Of a stretch of DNA of 7,785 nt, positions 1 to 6,783 are shown piece by piece. The DNA lies in assembly GCA_903958285.1 (NCBI GenBank), contig CAJBSR010000464.1, positions 1 to 7,785 of the forward strand, in the 5' to 3' direction. Both the position numbers and the translations under genes were made by a program. Position 1 is the stretch's first letter, and each line of letters starts with the position of its first letter. The notes under the pieces were generated by a model. The model saw nothing but the letters and a program-made list of their open reading frames with translations, had not been told where the DNA came from and ran no database searches. Origin of the DNA: an uncultured Sphingomonadales bacterium (GTDB taxonomy: Bacteria; Pseudomonadota; Alphaproteobacteria; Sphingomonadales; Sphingomonadaceae).

Positions 1-724
1 CGATGACCATGATCCCGAGATAGCCCCCAATCGCACCGAGGCTGAGCGTCTGGAAGGTCGCGGTGCGGGAGAGATGCACCCGAAGTCCACTCGTCACATT
101 GGCCGAAAGAGCCACCAAAGGCGCGACCATGGCAACAGCGATGCCGCGCAAACCAATCAGTTCGCTGGACCAGACGCCCGACAAATAGGAGACGGTGTAA
201 AGGTTAAGATCATAGACCCAGATGACGGCAATTGCCGTGAGCGGCAGGCGCAGCGCCATGCGCGTGTCAGATGTGCCCGCCGTGTAAAGGTTGTGCACCA
301 GCACAAGGCCGCCGACCGAGAACAGCATCCCGAGGACAATGTCAGAATAGGTCCCAAGATTGGAATCCGGGGCATCGGGAGCGGGGCCAACCAATGTCGC
401 CACCATCTGCAACAAAGCGACCAGCAACAAAGCGCCGTAAAGCGCGACCACAGTCCGCATTTCGGCGCTCGCCGCATCGCGCCGCCAAAAGGCATACATC
501 AAGGCCAGCCAGCCGATATTACGGACAACTTCACTGGCCATCGCCCACGGTGTTTCCGGGCCGTTTGCAGCAGTAACCAACGCCCAGATGGCCGTCAGGC
601 CACAAGCGGACACCATCGACCGGGCGACTTGGCCATTACGGACACGCGGCAGAAACCAAAGTGCGAGCGCTGCAAAAAGCACTGCCGCCGCTGCATGTCC
701 CCATTGAGAGAGGAACGCGATCAT
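1..724 (-). CDS. prsK: XrtA/PEP-CTERM system histidine kinase PrsK, N-terminal part (runs off left edge)
   Basis: PrsK is the membrane sensor kinase of the PrsK/PrsR two-component system found with exosortase A (XrtA) exopolysaccharide loci; PrsR is a sigma-54-type response regulator. Only the first 241 residues are present. They are almost wholly hydrophobic, with about eight predicted membrane segments (near residues 9-26, 37-53, 62-80, 91-112, 127-147, 157-179, 189-209 and 224-241). The stretch DLNLYTVSYLSG (172-183) and FQTLSLGAIGGYLGIM (224-239) resemble the PrsK membrane sensor region as I know it. The kinase core (GAF, HisKA, HATPase) would lie beyond the left edge. The ATG (724-722) overlaps the upstream stop by one base (TGATG), and GGAAGG at 739-734 is a good ribosome binding site nine bases away, so translational coupling is likely. 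The identification rests on the sensor region plus its neighbour; without the catalytic part, another integral membrane protein cannot be fully excluded. Confidence 0.8.
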   Translation of the reverse strand, partial: MIAFLSQWGHAAAAVLFAALALWFLPRVRNGQVARSMVSACGLTAIWALVTAANGPETPWAMASEVVRNIGWLALMYAFWRRDAASAEMRTVVALYGALLLVALLQMVATLVGPAPDAPDSNLGTYSDIVLGMLFSVGGLVLVHNLYTAGTSDTRMALRLPLTAIAVIWVYDLNLYTVSYLSGVWSSELIGLRGIAVAMVAPLVALSANVTSGLRVHLSRTATFQTLSLGAIGGYLGIMVI

Positions 725-2112
725 CAACGCGCGCCTTCCGGCCACAGCACCACACGCAGTGTCTGGAGCAGAATTAGGATATCGAGGAACGGCGTGTAGT
801 TTTTCGCGTAATAGAGATCATATTCCAGCTTGACGCGCGCATCCTGCAGGCTGGCGCCATAGGGATAGTTGATCTGCGCCCAGCCGGTGATGCCAGGCTT
901 CACCATGTGGCGTTCGGAATAATAAATTAGCTTTTCTTCAAGATCAGCGACGAACTCCGGCCGCTCCGGACGGGGCCCAACAAAGCTCATATCGCCCTTC
1001 AGCACACTCCAGATCTGGGGCAACTCATCAATCCGGAGAAGGCGGATCCACTTGCCGACACGCGTCACGCGCGGATCATCCTTCTCCGCCCATTTCGCTT
1101 TGCCGTCCGCCTCCGCATCGGTGCGCATCGAACGCAGTTTTACGAGCTGGAAGTGCTCGCCAAACAGACCGACGCGGGTCTGCCGGAAAAAGGCAGGGCC
1201 TTTGCTGTCCAGCTTTACCGCGATCGCACCAAACAGGATCAGCGGCAGCGCCACGACCAGCAACACTAGCGAAGCCGCGATATCAAAGACACGCTTCAGC
1301 ACCGACGAAAGGCGCCGACCGGAGGTAAACCCGTCGGAAAAGATCAGCCAGGACGGATTGGTGCTGCGCAGGTCAATCCGTCCCGTTTCGCGCTCCAAAA
1401 AGGAAGAGACCTCATTGACATGGACGCCCGTCGTCCGGAGCCGAATAAGGTCCGAAAGCGGCATCGCGTTGCGGCGCTCCTCAATGGCAAGCACCACTTC
1501 GCTTGCGCTCAGGCGAACCACATGATCCGCCAGATTGTCGATGTGCGACCGCGCGATTGCAGTGGGAATGACGCTCTGGCCTTCTGACATCTCGACGTGC
1601 CCGACGACGACAAAACCGGCACCATCCCGTTCAGCCAGCTTGCTGATGCGCAGAGCTCTCTGCCCCGCGCCCAGAATGAGAACCCGACGCTTGAATGCCT
1701 CGCCACCAAATAGGCGCTGTAATGCAACGCGCATCGCCATCAGCATACCAAACGACAGAAGCATCGCATAAAGCGAATTGGACCGCCAAAGCGTCGTCCC
1801 CGGCAGCATGAAGTAGAGGACCGACAGCAAGATCACGCCAAGCGAAATCGCAACCAGCAATCGCGCGGCAGCAAATTTCAGGGATTGCAGCGCTTCTGCC
1901 GAATAAACTCCAACAGCAAGCATCGCGGTTTGAAGGGCTACGGCAAAACTGACGAGCGGCAGCAAGCGGTTACCGATGGGCTCGACCTCCATGCCGATTT
2001 GATGGGCCCGGATGGTCCAGGCAAAATCGGCAGCTGCAAAAAGCAGCAAGACATCCAGCAAGCCCAGAAAGAGCACCGCATAGGGAACATAATGCTTGAA
2101 CAACCTGACCAC
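724..2112 (-). CDS. XrtA/PEP-CTERM-associated polyprenyl glycosylphosphotransferase (TIGR03013-like)
   Basis: This 462-residue protein is expected to start exopolysaccharide repeat-unit synthesis by moving a sugar-1-phosphate from a nucleotide sugar onto undecaprenyl phosphate in the inner membrane. It has four N-terminal membrane segments (about residues 11-31, 49-70, 81-103 and 112-131). A nucleotide-binding-like region follows, with VLILGAGQRA at 144-153. A further membrane helix at 275-300 opens the C-terminal bacterial sugar transferase domain. Diagnostic motifs there are KLRSMRTDAE (325-334), DDPRVTRVG (345-353), RIDELPQ (360-366), KGDMSFVGPRPERPEF (372-387) and KPGITGWAQ (405-413). The N-terminus MVRLFKHYVP and the PERPEF extension are typical of the exosortase-associated subfamily, as is the following prsK gene. 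The start codon is GTG (2112-2110), supported by AGAGGT at 2126-2121 eight bases upstream. The sugar transferred cannot be told from sequence. Confidence 0.9.
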   Translation of the reverse strand: MVRLFKHYVPYAVLFLGLLDVLLLFAAADFAWTIRAHQIGMEVEPIGNRLLPLVSFAVALQTAMLAVGVYSAEALQSLKFAAARLLVAISLGVILLSVLYFMLPGTTLWRSNSLYAMLLSFGMLMAMRVALQRLFGGEAFKRRVLILGAGQRALRISKLAERDGAGFVVVGHVEMSEGQSVIPTAIARSHIDNLADHVVRLSASEVVLAIEERRNAMPLSDLIRLRTTGVHVNEVSSFLERETGRIDLRSTNPSWLIFSDGFTSGRRLSSVLKRVFDIAASLVLLVVALPLILFGAIAVKLDSKGPAFFRQTRVGLFGEHFQLVKLRSMRTDAEADGKAKWAEKDDPRVTRVGKWIRLLRIDELPQIWSVLKGDMSFVGPRPERPEFVADLEEKLIYYSERHMVKPGITGWAQINYPYGASLQDARVKLEYDLYYAKNYTPFLDILILLQTLRVVLWPEGAR

Positions 2113-2271
2113 TTGCGCGGACCTCTACTCTTTCCAGTGTCAAAACTGCCGACACACGGCTGTGTCGGAATATTTGACAGTGAATGTTTAAAGAAAGCGT
2201 AATAAAAGCCCGCCAAATGACGGATTCGCTCAAGTTTGATACGCTAGCGACCAAGGCGATACGGGGGACAT
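2113..2271. promoter_or_regulatory. Divergent promoter region of the glycosyltransferase-prsK unit and manC
   Basis: This 159-base spacer must hold both outward promoters. Neither gives a convincing consensus match. For manC, TTGACA at 2174-2179 with a weak CGTAAT at 2198-2203 (18-base spacing) is one option. GCTAGCGA at 2243-2250, inside the 8-bp palindrome CGCTAGCG (2242-2249), partly resembles the Caulobacter-type -10 (GCTANAWC) and would leave a short leader. The ribosome binding site for manC is GGGGGA at 2263-2268, close to its GTG start. I found no good sigma-54 -24/-12 pair on either strand. Confidence 0.5.
2138..2179. promoter_or_regulatory. 42-bp imperfect palindrome made of two TGTC-N9-GACA sites
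   Basis: Reading outwards from the CGGC centre (2157-2160), the inner arms CCGACACA (2149-2156) and TGTGTCGG (2161-2168) are perfect complements. The outer arms TGTCAAA (2138-2144) and TTTGACA (2173-2179) are too; over the 19-base arms, 16 positions pair. The same bases can be read as two tandem sites, TGTC-N9-GACA at 2138-2154 and again at 2163-2179, with centres 25 bp apart. Paired dyads of this kind are typical of transcription-factor operators. No T-run follows the hairpin, so it is unlikely to be a terminator. Binding by PrsR or another regulator is inference. Confidence 0.6.
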
Positions 2272-3303
2272 GTGACAAAGATTGTACCGGTAATTCTGTC
2301 AGGGGGCGGTGGAACCCGTCTTTGGCCTCTATCGACGCCAGAAAAACCCAAGCAATTTCTATCGCTTACGGGAACGGAGACAATGTTCCAGCAGACGCTG
2401 CGCCGTGTTGAGGACAAGACGCGCTTCGCTCCGCCGTTGATCGTCGCCAATGGACGGCATGCTGATATCGTTGAGAGACAGATGGCGGAAATCGGGATGG
2501 CAGCCGGGGGAATCGTCCTTGAACCCTGCGCCCGCAACACAGCGCCTGCCATTGCGCTGGCGAGCCTCGCGGTCGACCCGGACACCCTCCTACTGGTCAT
2601 GCCCAGCGATCAGGTGATCCAAGATGTGGCAGCCTTCCATGACGCCATCGCCAAGGCATCCGTGCCCGTCGCCGACGGCTGGCTTGCCACCTTCGGGATC
2701 GCAGCGACCGCCCCTGAAACAGGCTATGGATATATCCAGCGCGGGCAGCCCATCGCCGACGGCGTTGAGCAAGTCGTACGCTTTATCGAAAAGCCTGACG
2801 CTGCACGTGCCGCTGAAATGGTGGCGGCTGGAGACTTTAGCTGGAACGGGGGCATCTTCCTTTTCCGCGCGGGCGATTTTCTGGAGGCACTTGGACAATT
2901 CGAACCCGATATGTTGTCCGCAACGCAAGCGGCAATGGCCGCGGCGGAGCGCGATGGGGTCTTCCTTCGGCCAGACGAAGCCGCCTTCGCCACCTGCCCC
3001 TCCAACTCGATCGACTATGCCGTGATGGAGCGCGCAGAGAAGGTCGCTGTTGCGCCGGTTTCCATGGGATGGTCGGACGTGGGCAGCTGGGATGCCCTTT
3101 ATGACCTTGGTGAGGCCGCTGCTGGTGTCGAACCTCTTGCTATCGATACCGACCGCTGCCTGATCCGATCAGACGGTATTCGTGTGCATACGGTTGGCGT
3201 AACAGACCTGATCATCGTCGCTGCGGGCAACGACATTCTGATCCTGCCGCGTGGCGAAAGTCAGAGCGTCCGCAAAATCGTTGAGGCGCGCGCCAAGGGC
3301 TAG
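2272..3303 (+). CDS. manC: Mannose-1-phosphate guanylyltransferase, short (single-function) form
   Basis: This cytoplasmic enzyme makes GDP-mannose from mannose-1-phosphate and GTP, supplying mannosyl (and GDP-mannose-derived) residues for exopolysaccharide and other glycans. The nucleotidyltransferase signature SGGGGTRLWPLST lies at residues 10-22, with LEPCARNTAPA at 83-93, MPSDQ at 110-114, FIEKP at 171-175, WNGGIFLFR at 191-199, NSIDYAVME at 245-253 and GWSDVGSWDALYD at 266-278. At 343 residues it has the catalytic domain and a short beta-rich tail (to ILPRGESQSVRKIVE) but lacks the C-terminal cupin phosphomannose isomerase domain of the roughly 470-residue bifunctional ManC/AlgA enzymes. 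Phosphomannose isomerase must then be encoded elsewhere. The start is GTG at 2272 with GGGGGA just upstream; no in-frame ATG lies nearby. It faces away from the exopolysaccharide genes, so a shared regulatory region is plausible. Its stop overlaps that of the next gene on the opposite strand. Confidence 0.92.
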   Translation: MTKIVPVILSGGGGTRLWPLSTPEKPKQFLSLTGTETMFQQTLRRVEDKTRFAPPLIVANGRHADIVERQMAEIGMAAGGIVLEPCARNTAPAIALASLAVDPDTLLLVMPSDQVIQDVAAFHDAIAKASVPVADGWLATFGIAATAPETGYGYIQRGQPIADGVEQVVRFIEKPDAARAAEMVAAGDFSWNGGIFLFRAGDFLEALGQFEPDMLSATQAAMAAAERDGVFLRPDEAAFATCPSNSIDYAVMERAEKVAVAPVSMGWSDVGSWDALYDLGEAAAGVEPLAIDTDRCLIRSDGIRVHTVGVTDLIIVAAGNDILILPRGESQSVRKIVEARAKG

Positions 3304-4679
3304 TCTGCCGCGAAGGAGAAGGGCGACAAGCCCCGTTCCCGCTCATTAAATGTGAGCACGCGGCCCGCAGGCGGTTGGCTGCGTTGCGGACATTCGTTGC
3401 GAAGGCATTGGCGACAGCCCAAACCAACAGGCGTCGCGGCGCCAGTCTCCAGATCAATCCCGCGCGCATAGACGAGCGGTGCCGCGAGGCTCGCCTCAAC
3501 CCCCAAACAAACCGAAAATTCCGCAACGACGCCGCCTGCCGTGCCGGCTTGCGGGCGCACCGTGCGCGCAAGCGTGAACCAGCGCTGCCCATCCTCCAGT
3601 TCCACGACCTGTTTATGAATATCCCCTGCATGGTCAAAGGCGTGATGAATGCTCCACAAGGGGCATCGCCCGTCTACGCTGGCAAGCGGCGAACCGCTTG
3701 CCCCACCATAGCGTTTGGAGGCTTGCCCCGCGCGATCAATCCGCAGCATGAAGAAGGGGAGCCCCCGCGCGCCAACGCGCTGCAGGGTCGTCAGACGGTG
3801 GGCGACTTGTTCAAACCCGGCGCCAAAGCGTCGCTGCAGGATGTGGATGTCATAGCCCGTTGCCTCACAGGCGCGGTGGAACCGTCCATAGGGCATCATG
3901 ACAGCCGCCGCGAAATAGCCGTTCAAATGGCGGCGGAACATGCGCTCCCCTGCGCGGTCCGTAAATTCTCCTCCAGCGACAAGCGCATCGATTTCAGTCT
4001 TGGCCTCCAACTGGGCGAGCTGAAAAGCAGCCGCAAAGGTCCGCGATGCGGGGTCCAGAAGCTCCGACAACTGCAATTGCCGCGCATGGAGGTCCAGCCG
4101 ACGGAGACGGTCAGGCATGATATCGACCGGCAAGATACGCAGCGACAATTGGTGCTTGATGCGAAGCCGGTCAGCAATGGCCCCGTAGGTATCTCCGGAT
4201 GCCAACCGCAATTCATCTGCCAGAGCTTCTGCCTGCGCGTCCAGATCTGCAAAATGATTCCGCCAGCGCTCAATCTCAGCGCGCACTTCCGACACCGCAT
4301 CGCGCGCCGGGCCGGTTGCGGCACCCGCTCGGTCAAAGGCGCGGGCGAAGGCTTCGGCAGCTTCGGGGGCGCCCGCAATCCAATCGGCAATCGTGGCGCG
4401 GTCGATATCCAAGTCGCTAAACATCGGATCTGACAGCCGTCGGCGGATTGCCTCTGCACCGCCACCGGGGGCTGCCCCGGTCAAAGAGCGGGGATCAAAG
4501 TCATACCGATCCGCCAGGCGCAGCATGATGGCGGCCGTCAGCGGACGCTGGTTCCGTTCAATCAAATTGAGATAGGACGGCGAGACCTGAAGGGCCTCTG
4601 CCATTGCCGCTTGGGTAAGGCCGGTCGCGCGCCGGATTCGGCGCACGGCGTGGCCTGCAAAAAGTTTCTCTTCTGCCAT
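3300..4679 (-). CDS. ScfR/RamB-type XRE-family transcriptional regulator of C2/short-chain fatty acid metabolism
   Basis: This is a 459-residue cytoplasmic DNA-binding protein of the short-chain fatty acyl regulator family, whose member RamB controls glyoxylate-cycle genes. Residues 10-65 form an XRE-type helix-turn-helix (LTQAAMAEALQVSPSYLNLIER at 21-42, in two parts around the turn). The middle (about 195-300) aligns with the ImmA/IrrE-like fold, but the metalloprotease HExxH is absent: the corresponding helix reads FQLAQLEAKTEID. The C-terminal part (about 300-455) matches the DUF2083/ScfR region, with MLRIDRAGQASKRY (311-324), CPLWSIHHAF (339-348) and the cysteine cluster CRQCLRNEC (422-430). 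Divergent placement next to aceA strongly suggests isocitrate lyase is a target and that a fatty acyl-CoA or related metabolite is sensed; the ligand is inferred. The ATG (4679-4677) has no strong ribosome binding site. Whether it activates or represses cannot be read here. Confidence 0.9.
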   Translation of the reverse strand: MAEEKLFAGHAVRRIRRATGLTQAAMAEALQVSPSYLNLIERNQRPLTAAIMLRLADRYDFDPRSLTGAAPGGGAEAIRRRLSDPMFSDLDIDRATIADWIAGAPEAAEAFARAFDRAGAATGPARDAVSEVRAEIERWRNHFADLDAQAEALADELRLASGDTYGAIADRLRIKHQLSLRILPVDIMPDRLRRLDLHARQLQLSELLDPASRTFAAAFQLAQLEAKTEIDALVAGGEFTDRAGERMFRRHLNGYFAAAVMMPYGRFHRACEATGYDIHILQRRFGAGFEQVAHRLTTLQRVGARGLPFFMLRIDRAGQASKRYGGASGSPLASVDGRCPLWSIHHAFDHAGDIHKQVVELEDGQRWFTLARTVRPQAGTAGGVVAEFSVCLGVEASLAAPLVYARGIDLETGAATPVGLGCRQCLRNECPQRSQPPAGRVLTFNERERGLSPFSFAAD

Positions 4680-4854
4680 CAGCGCTGCTTAGTCGATTAT
4701 TTACAACATTACAAATTTTGTGGCCATAAGCTCAACTTCAGGACAACAAACTTTACATAATTTACTCGCCCATGAAGGCCAAAGGACGCAATTATCGGAC
4801 ATCACTGAAGTAGGCCGGCAGCAGAGTCGGCAAGCAAAGCCGAGGAAATTGTAA
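4680..4854. promoter_or_regulatory. Divergent scfR-type regulator/aceA control region with TTACA-type repeats
   Basis: This is the most AT-rich intergenic stretch of the window. TTACAA occurs twice in tandem eight bases apart (4701-4706 and 4709-4714). TTTACA (4752-4757) and TTTAC (4761-4765) follow nine bases apart, and ACAAA-T-TTTGT (4711-4721) is a perfect small palindrome. A leftward promoter can be proposed: -35 TTGAGC (complement of 4730-4735), 16-base spacer, -10 TGTAAT (complement of 4708-4713). For aceA a -10-like CATAAT (4756-4761) is present without a good -35, as expected if an activator is needed. The aceA ribosome binding site GAGGAAA (4842-4848) ends six bases before the ATG. 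Confidence 0.5.
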
Positions 4855-6447
4855 ATGTCGTATCAGTCTCATATCCAATCCATCGAAGCGCTCAAAGCGA
4901 ACAAGGGCGGCACATGGGACGGTATCAACCCTGAATCGGTTGCGCGGATGCGCCTTCAAAACCAGTTCCGCACGGGCATCGACATTGCCCGCTACACAGC
5001 AAAAATCATGCGCGAAGACATGGCGGCCTATGATGCAGACGCTGCCAACTACACCCAGTCACTCGGCTGCTGGCACGGTTTCATCGCGCAGCAGAAGATG
5101 ATTTCCATCAAGAAGCATTTCGGCACGACCAAGCGCAAATATCTCTACCTCTCCGGCTGGATGGTTGCGGCACTCCGTTCCGATTTCGGCCCCCTGCCCG
5201 ACCAATCCATGCATGAGAAGACGAGCGTTCCGGCCCTGATCGAAGAACTTTACACCTTCCTGCGTCAGGCCGACTCGCGTGAACTCAACCTGTTGTTCCG
5301 CGATCTCGATGCTGCCCGTGCCAAGGGGGACGCGGCAAAGGAAGCCGAAGCTCAGTCAAAGATCGACAATTTCCAGACGCACGTCGTGCCGATCATCGCC
5401 GACATCGACGCGGGCTTCGGGAATGCCGAGGCAACCTATCTACTCGCCAAGAAGATGATTGAAGCTGGAGCCTGCGCCCTGCAGATCGAAAATCAGGTGT
5501 CGGATGAAAAGCAGTGCGGCCATCAGGACGGCAAGGTCACGGTGCCGCATGAAGACTTCATCGCGAAAGTTCGTGCCTGCCGATATGCCTTCCTCGAACT
5601 CGGCGTTGAAGACGGCATTATTGTGACCCGCACCGATTCGCTCGGCGCCGGCCTCACCAAGCAAATCGCTGTCAGCCACGCGCCCGGTGACCTTGGCGAC
5701 CAGTATAACAGCTTCCTCGATTGCGAAGAGATTGACCCGTCCACCGCAAAGAACGGCGATGTCATCCTGAACCGCAACGGCAAACTCCTGCGTCCCAAGC
5801 GCTTGGCCTCCAACTTGTTCCAGTTCCGCCCTGGAACCGGGGAAGACCGCTGCGTCCTCGACAGCATCACGTCACTGCAAAATGGCGCCGACCTGCTTTG
5901 GATTGAGACAGAAAAGCCGCATGTGGAACAGATTGCGGGCATGATGGACCGCATCCGGGAAGTCGTTCCCAACGCGAAGCTCGTCTATAACAATTCGCCT
6001 TCCTTCAATTGGACACTCAATTTCCGCCAGCAGGTCTATGACGCCATGGTCGCCGAAGGGTTGGACGTGGCCGCTTATGAGCGGGCGGACCTGATGAACG
6101 CCAAATATGATGAAACCGAGCTGGGCATCGCAGCCGACAAGCGCATCCGCACCTTCCAGGCGGATGGCGCGAAGCGGGCAGGCATTTTCCACCACCTGAT
6201 CACGCTGCCAACCTATCACACGGCGGCGCTGTCGACGGACAATCTGGCGAAGGAATATTTCGGCGACGCCGGGATGCTCGGCTATGTCGCGGGCGTCCAG
6301 CGCAAGGAAATCCGTGAAGGCATTGCCTGCGTGAAGCACCAGAACATGTCGGGTTCCGACATTGGTGATGACCATAAGGAATATTTTGCAGGCGATGCCG
6401 CGCTCAAGGCCGGCGGCGTCCACAACACCATGAACCAGTTTGGTTGA
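4855..6447 (+). CDS. aceA: Isocitrate lyase, long (about 530-residue) form
   Basis: This enzyme splits isocitrate into glyoxylate and succinate, the first step of the glyoxylate bypass, allowing growth on acetate and fatty acids. The signature around the catalytic cysteine is KQCGHQDGKV (219-228, Cys221), where the E. coli enzyme has KKCGH. Other active-site landmarks are SGWMVAA (100-106), the metal-binding DIDAGFGNAEATY (183-195), TRTDSLGAGL (258-267), ETEKP (351-355) and YNNSPSFNW (378-386). At 530 residues it is about 95 longer than E. coli AceA. The extra material lies mostly between about 268 and 345, as in the long form known from Pseudomonas aeruginosa. The ATG is fixed by a good ribosome binding site (GAGGAAA, 4842-4848). 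The gene is divergent from its likely regulator and followed 23 bases later by a small gene; a hairpin terminator closes the unit. No malate synthase gene is in the window. Confidence 0.96.
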   Translation: MSYQSHIQSIEALKANKGGTWDGINPESVARMRLQNQFRTGIDIARYTAKIMREDMAAYDADAANYTQSLGCWHGFIAQQKMISIKKHFGTTKRKYLYLSGWMVAALRSDFGPLPDQSMHEKTSVPALIEELYTFLRQADSRELNLLFRDLDAARAKGDAAKEAEAQSKIDNFQTHVVPIIADIDAGFGNAEATYLLAKKMIEAGACALQIENQVSDEKQCGHQDGKVTVPHEDFIAKVRACRYAFLELGVEDGIIVTRTDSLGAGLTKQIAVSHAPGDLGDQYNSFLDCEEIDPSTAKNGDVILNRNGKLLRPKRLASNLFQFRPGTGEDRCVLDSITSLQNGADLLWIETEKPHVEQIAGMMDRIREVVPNAKLVYNNSPSFNWTLNFRQQVYDAMVAEGLDVAAYERADLMNAKYDETELGIAADKRIRTFQADGAKRAGIFHHLITLPTYHTAALSTDNLAKEYFGDAGMLGYVAGVQRKEIREGIACVKHQNMSGSDIGDDHKEYFAGDAALKAGGVHNTMNQFG

Positions 6448-6470
6448 GCAAAGAAGAAAGGAGACACATC

Positions 6471-6629
6471 ATGTCAGAACCAGCACGTTCCCGCGCCGTC
6501 CTTTCAACCGAGGATTTCGAACTGCTCCGCGAAGCGGTCGTCCATTACCTCGAAGTGGTGAAGGACAAGCCTGAGTCGATCAAATTCTCTCGGCTCTATC
6601 ACCGCCTCGGCAGTGCGATGGGGCGCTGA
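6471..6629 (+). CDS. Small conserved-looking protein of unknown function downstream of aceA (52 residues)
   Basis: I do not recognise a family. The start ATG at 6471 is supported by a strong AAGGAG (6458-6463) seven bases upstream; a TTG at 6444 overlapping the aceA stop would add nine residues but has no such site. The product is soluble and charged, with a probable helix from about residue 12 to 31 (STEDFELLREAVVHYLEVVK) and a second helical stretch around 36-50. There is no signal peptide, membrane segment, cysteine or catalytic motif. It lies 23 bases after aceA on the same strand and before the terminator at 6656-6692, so it is almost certainly co-transcribed with aceA and may relate to acetate metabolism or to control of the lyase; that role is inference. 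Confidence 0.75.
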   Translation: MSEPARSRAVLSTEDFELLREAVVHYLEVVKDKPESIKFSRLYHRLGSAMGR

Positions 6630-6655
6630 ACAAAGGATTTTCCTGGGGAGGAAAA

Positions 6656-6692
6656 GGAATGCCCGTCGGACAGTCGTCCGGCGGGCATTTTC
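6656..6692 (+). terminator. Rho-independent-type terminator of the aceA unit
   Basis: ATGCCCG (6659-6665) pairs with CGGGCAT (6682-6688), and CGGAC (6667-6671) with GTCCG (6676-6680). A T-G wobble joins the two blocks, and the loop is AGTC (6672-6675). The 13-bp stem is followed by TTTTCC. It sits 30 bases after the stop of the small gene and would end aceA transcription. The opposite strand also has a modest T-rich tail (ATTCCTTTT), so some action on leftward transcripts is possible. Confidence 0.85.
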
Positions 6693-6724
6693 CTTGCCGG
6701 ACGAGCGCTACGGACAAAACGAAC

Positions 6725-6750
6725 CGGGCGGCTGGTTTCCCAGCCGCCCG
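6725..6750. terminator. Bidirectional hairpin terminator between the aceA unit and the pilin gene
   Basis: CGGGCGGCTGG (6725-6735) and CCAGCCGCCCG (6740-6750) form a perfect 11-bp GC-rich stem around TTTC. Read on the minus strand the loop is GAAA, a GNRA tetraloop, and the tail is GTTCGTTTTG, fitting a terminator for the pilin gene. On the plus strand the tail is TCGCTTTTAG, fitting a backup for aceA. A smaller hairpin, TAGAC-TTTC-GTCTA (6758-6771), with the same loop, lies between it and the pilin stop. Confidence 0.85.
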
Positions 6751-6783
6751 TCGCTTTTAGACTTTCGTCTACGGATAACTGGA

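Noticed and set aside
74..799. Long plus-strand reading frame (241 residues)
   Set aside because: It is antisense to prsK and the end of the glycosyltransferase; the product is low-complexity, rich in Arg, His and Gln, with no domain, as expected for a shadow frame in GC-rich DNA.
2198..2213. GG-N10-GC pair on the minus strand upstream of the glycosyltransferase, considered as a sigma-54 promoter
   Set aside because: Beyond the GG and GC it matches the consensus poorly, and the tandem TGTC-N9-GACA sites would lie downstream of the start, the wrong side for an enhancer.
3375..4433. Long plus-strand reading frame (352 residues)
   Set aside because: It is antisense to the well-supported ScfR-type regulator and shows no recognisable motif.
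5872..6423. Minus-strand reading frame (183 residues)
   Set aside because: It lies fully inside aceA on the opposite strand and has no family features.
6444..6470. TTG start for the small gene after aceA
   Set aside because: It overlaps the aceA stop without a fitting ribosome binding site, while ATG at 6471 has AAGGAG seven bases upstream.
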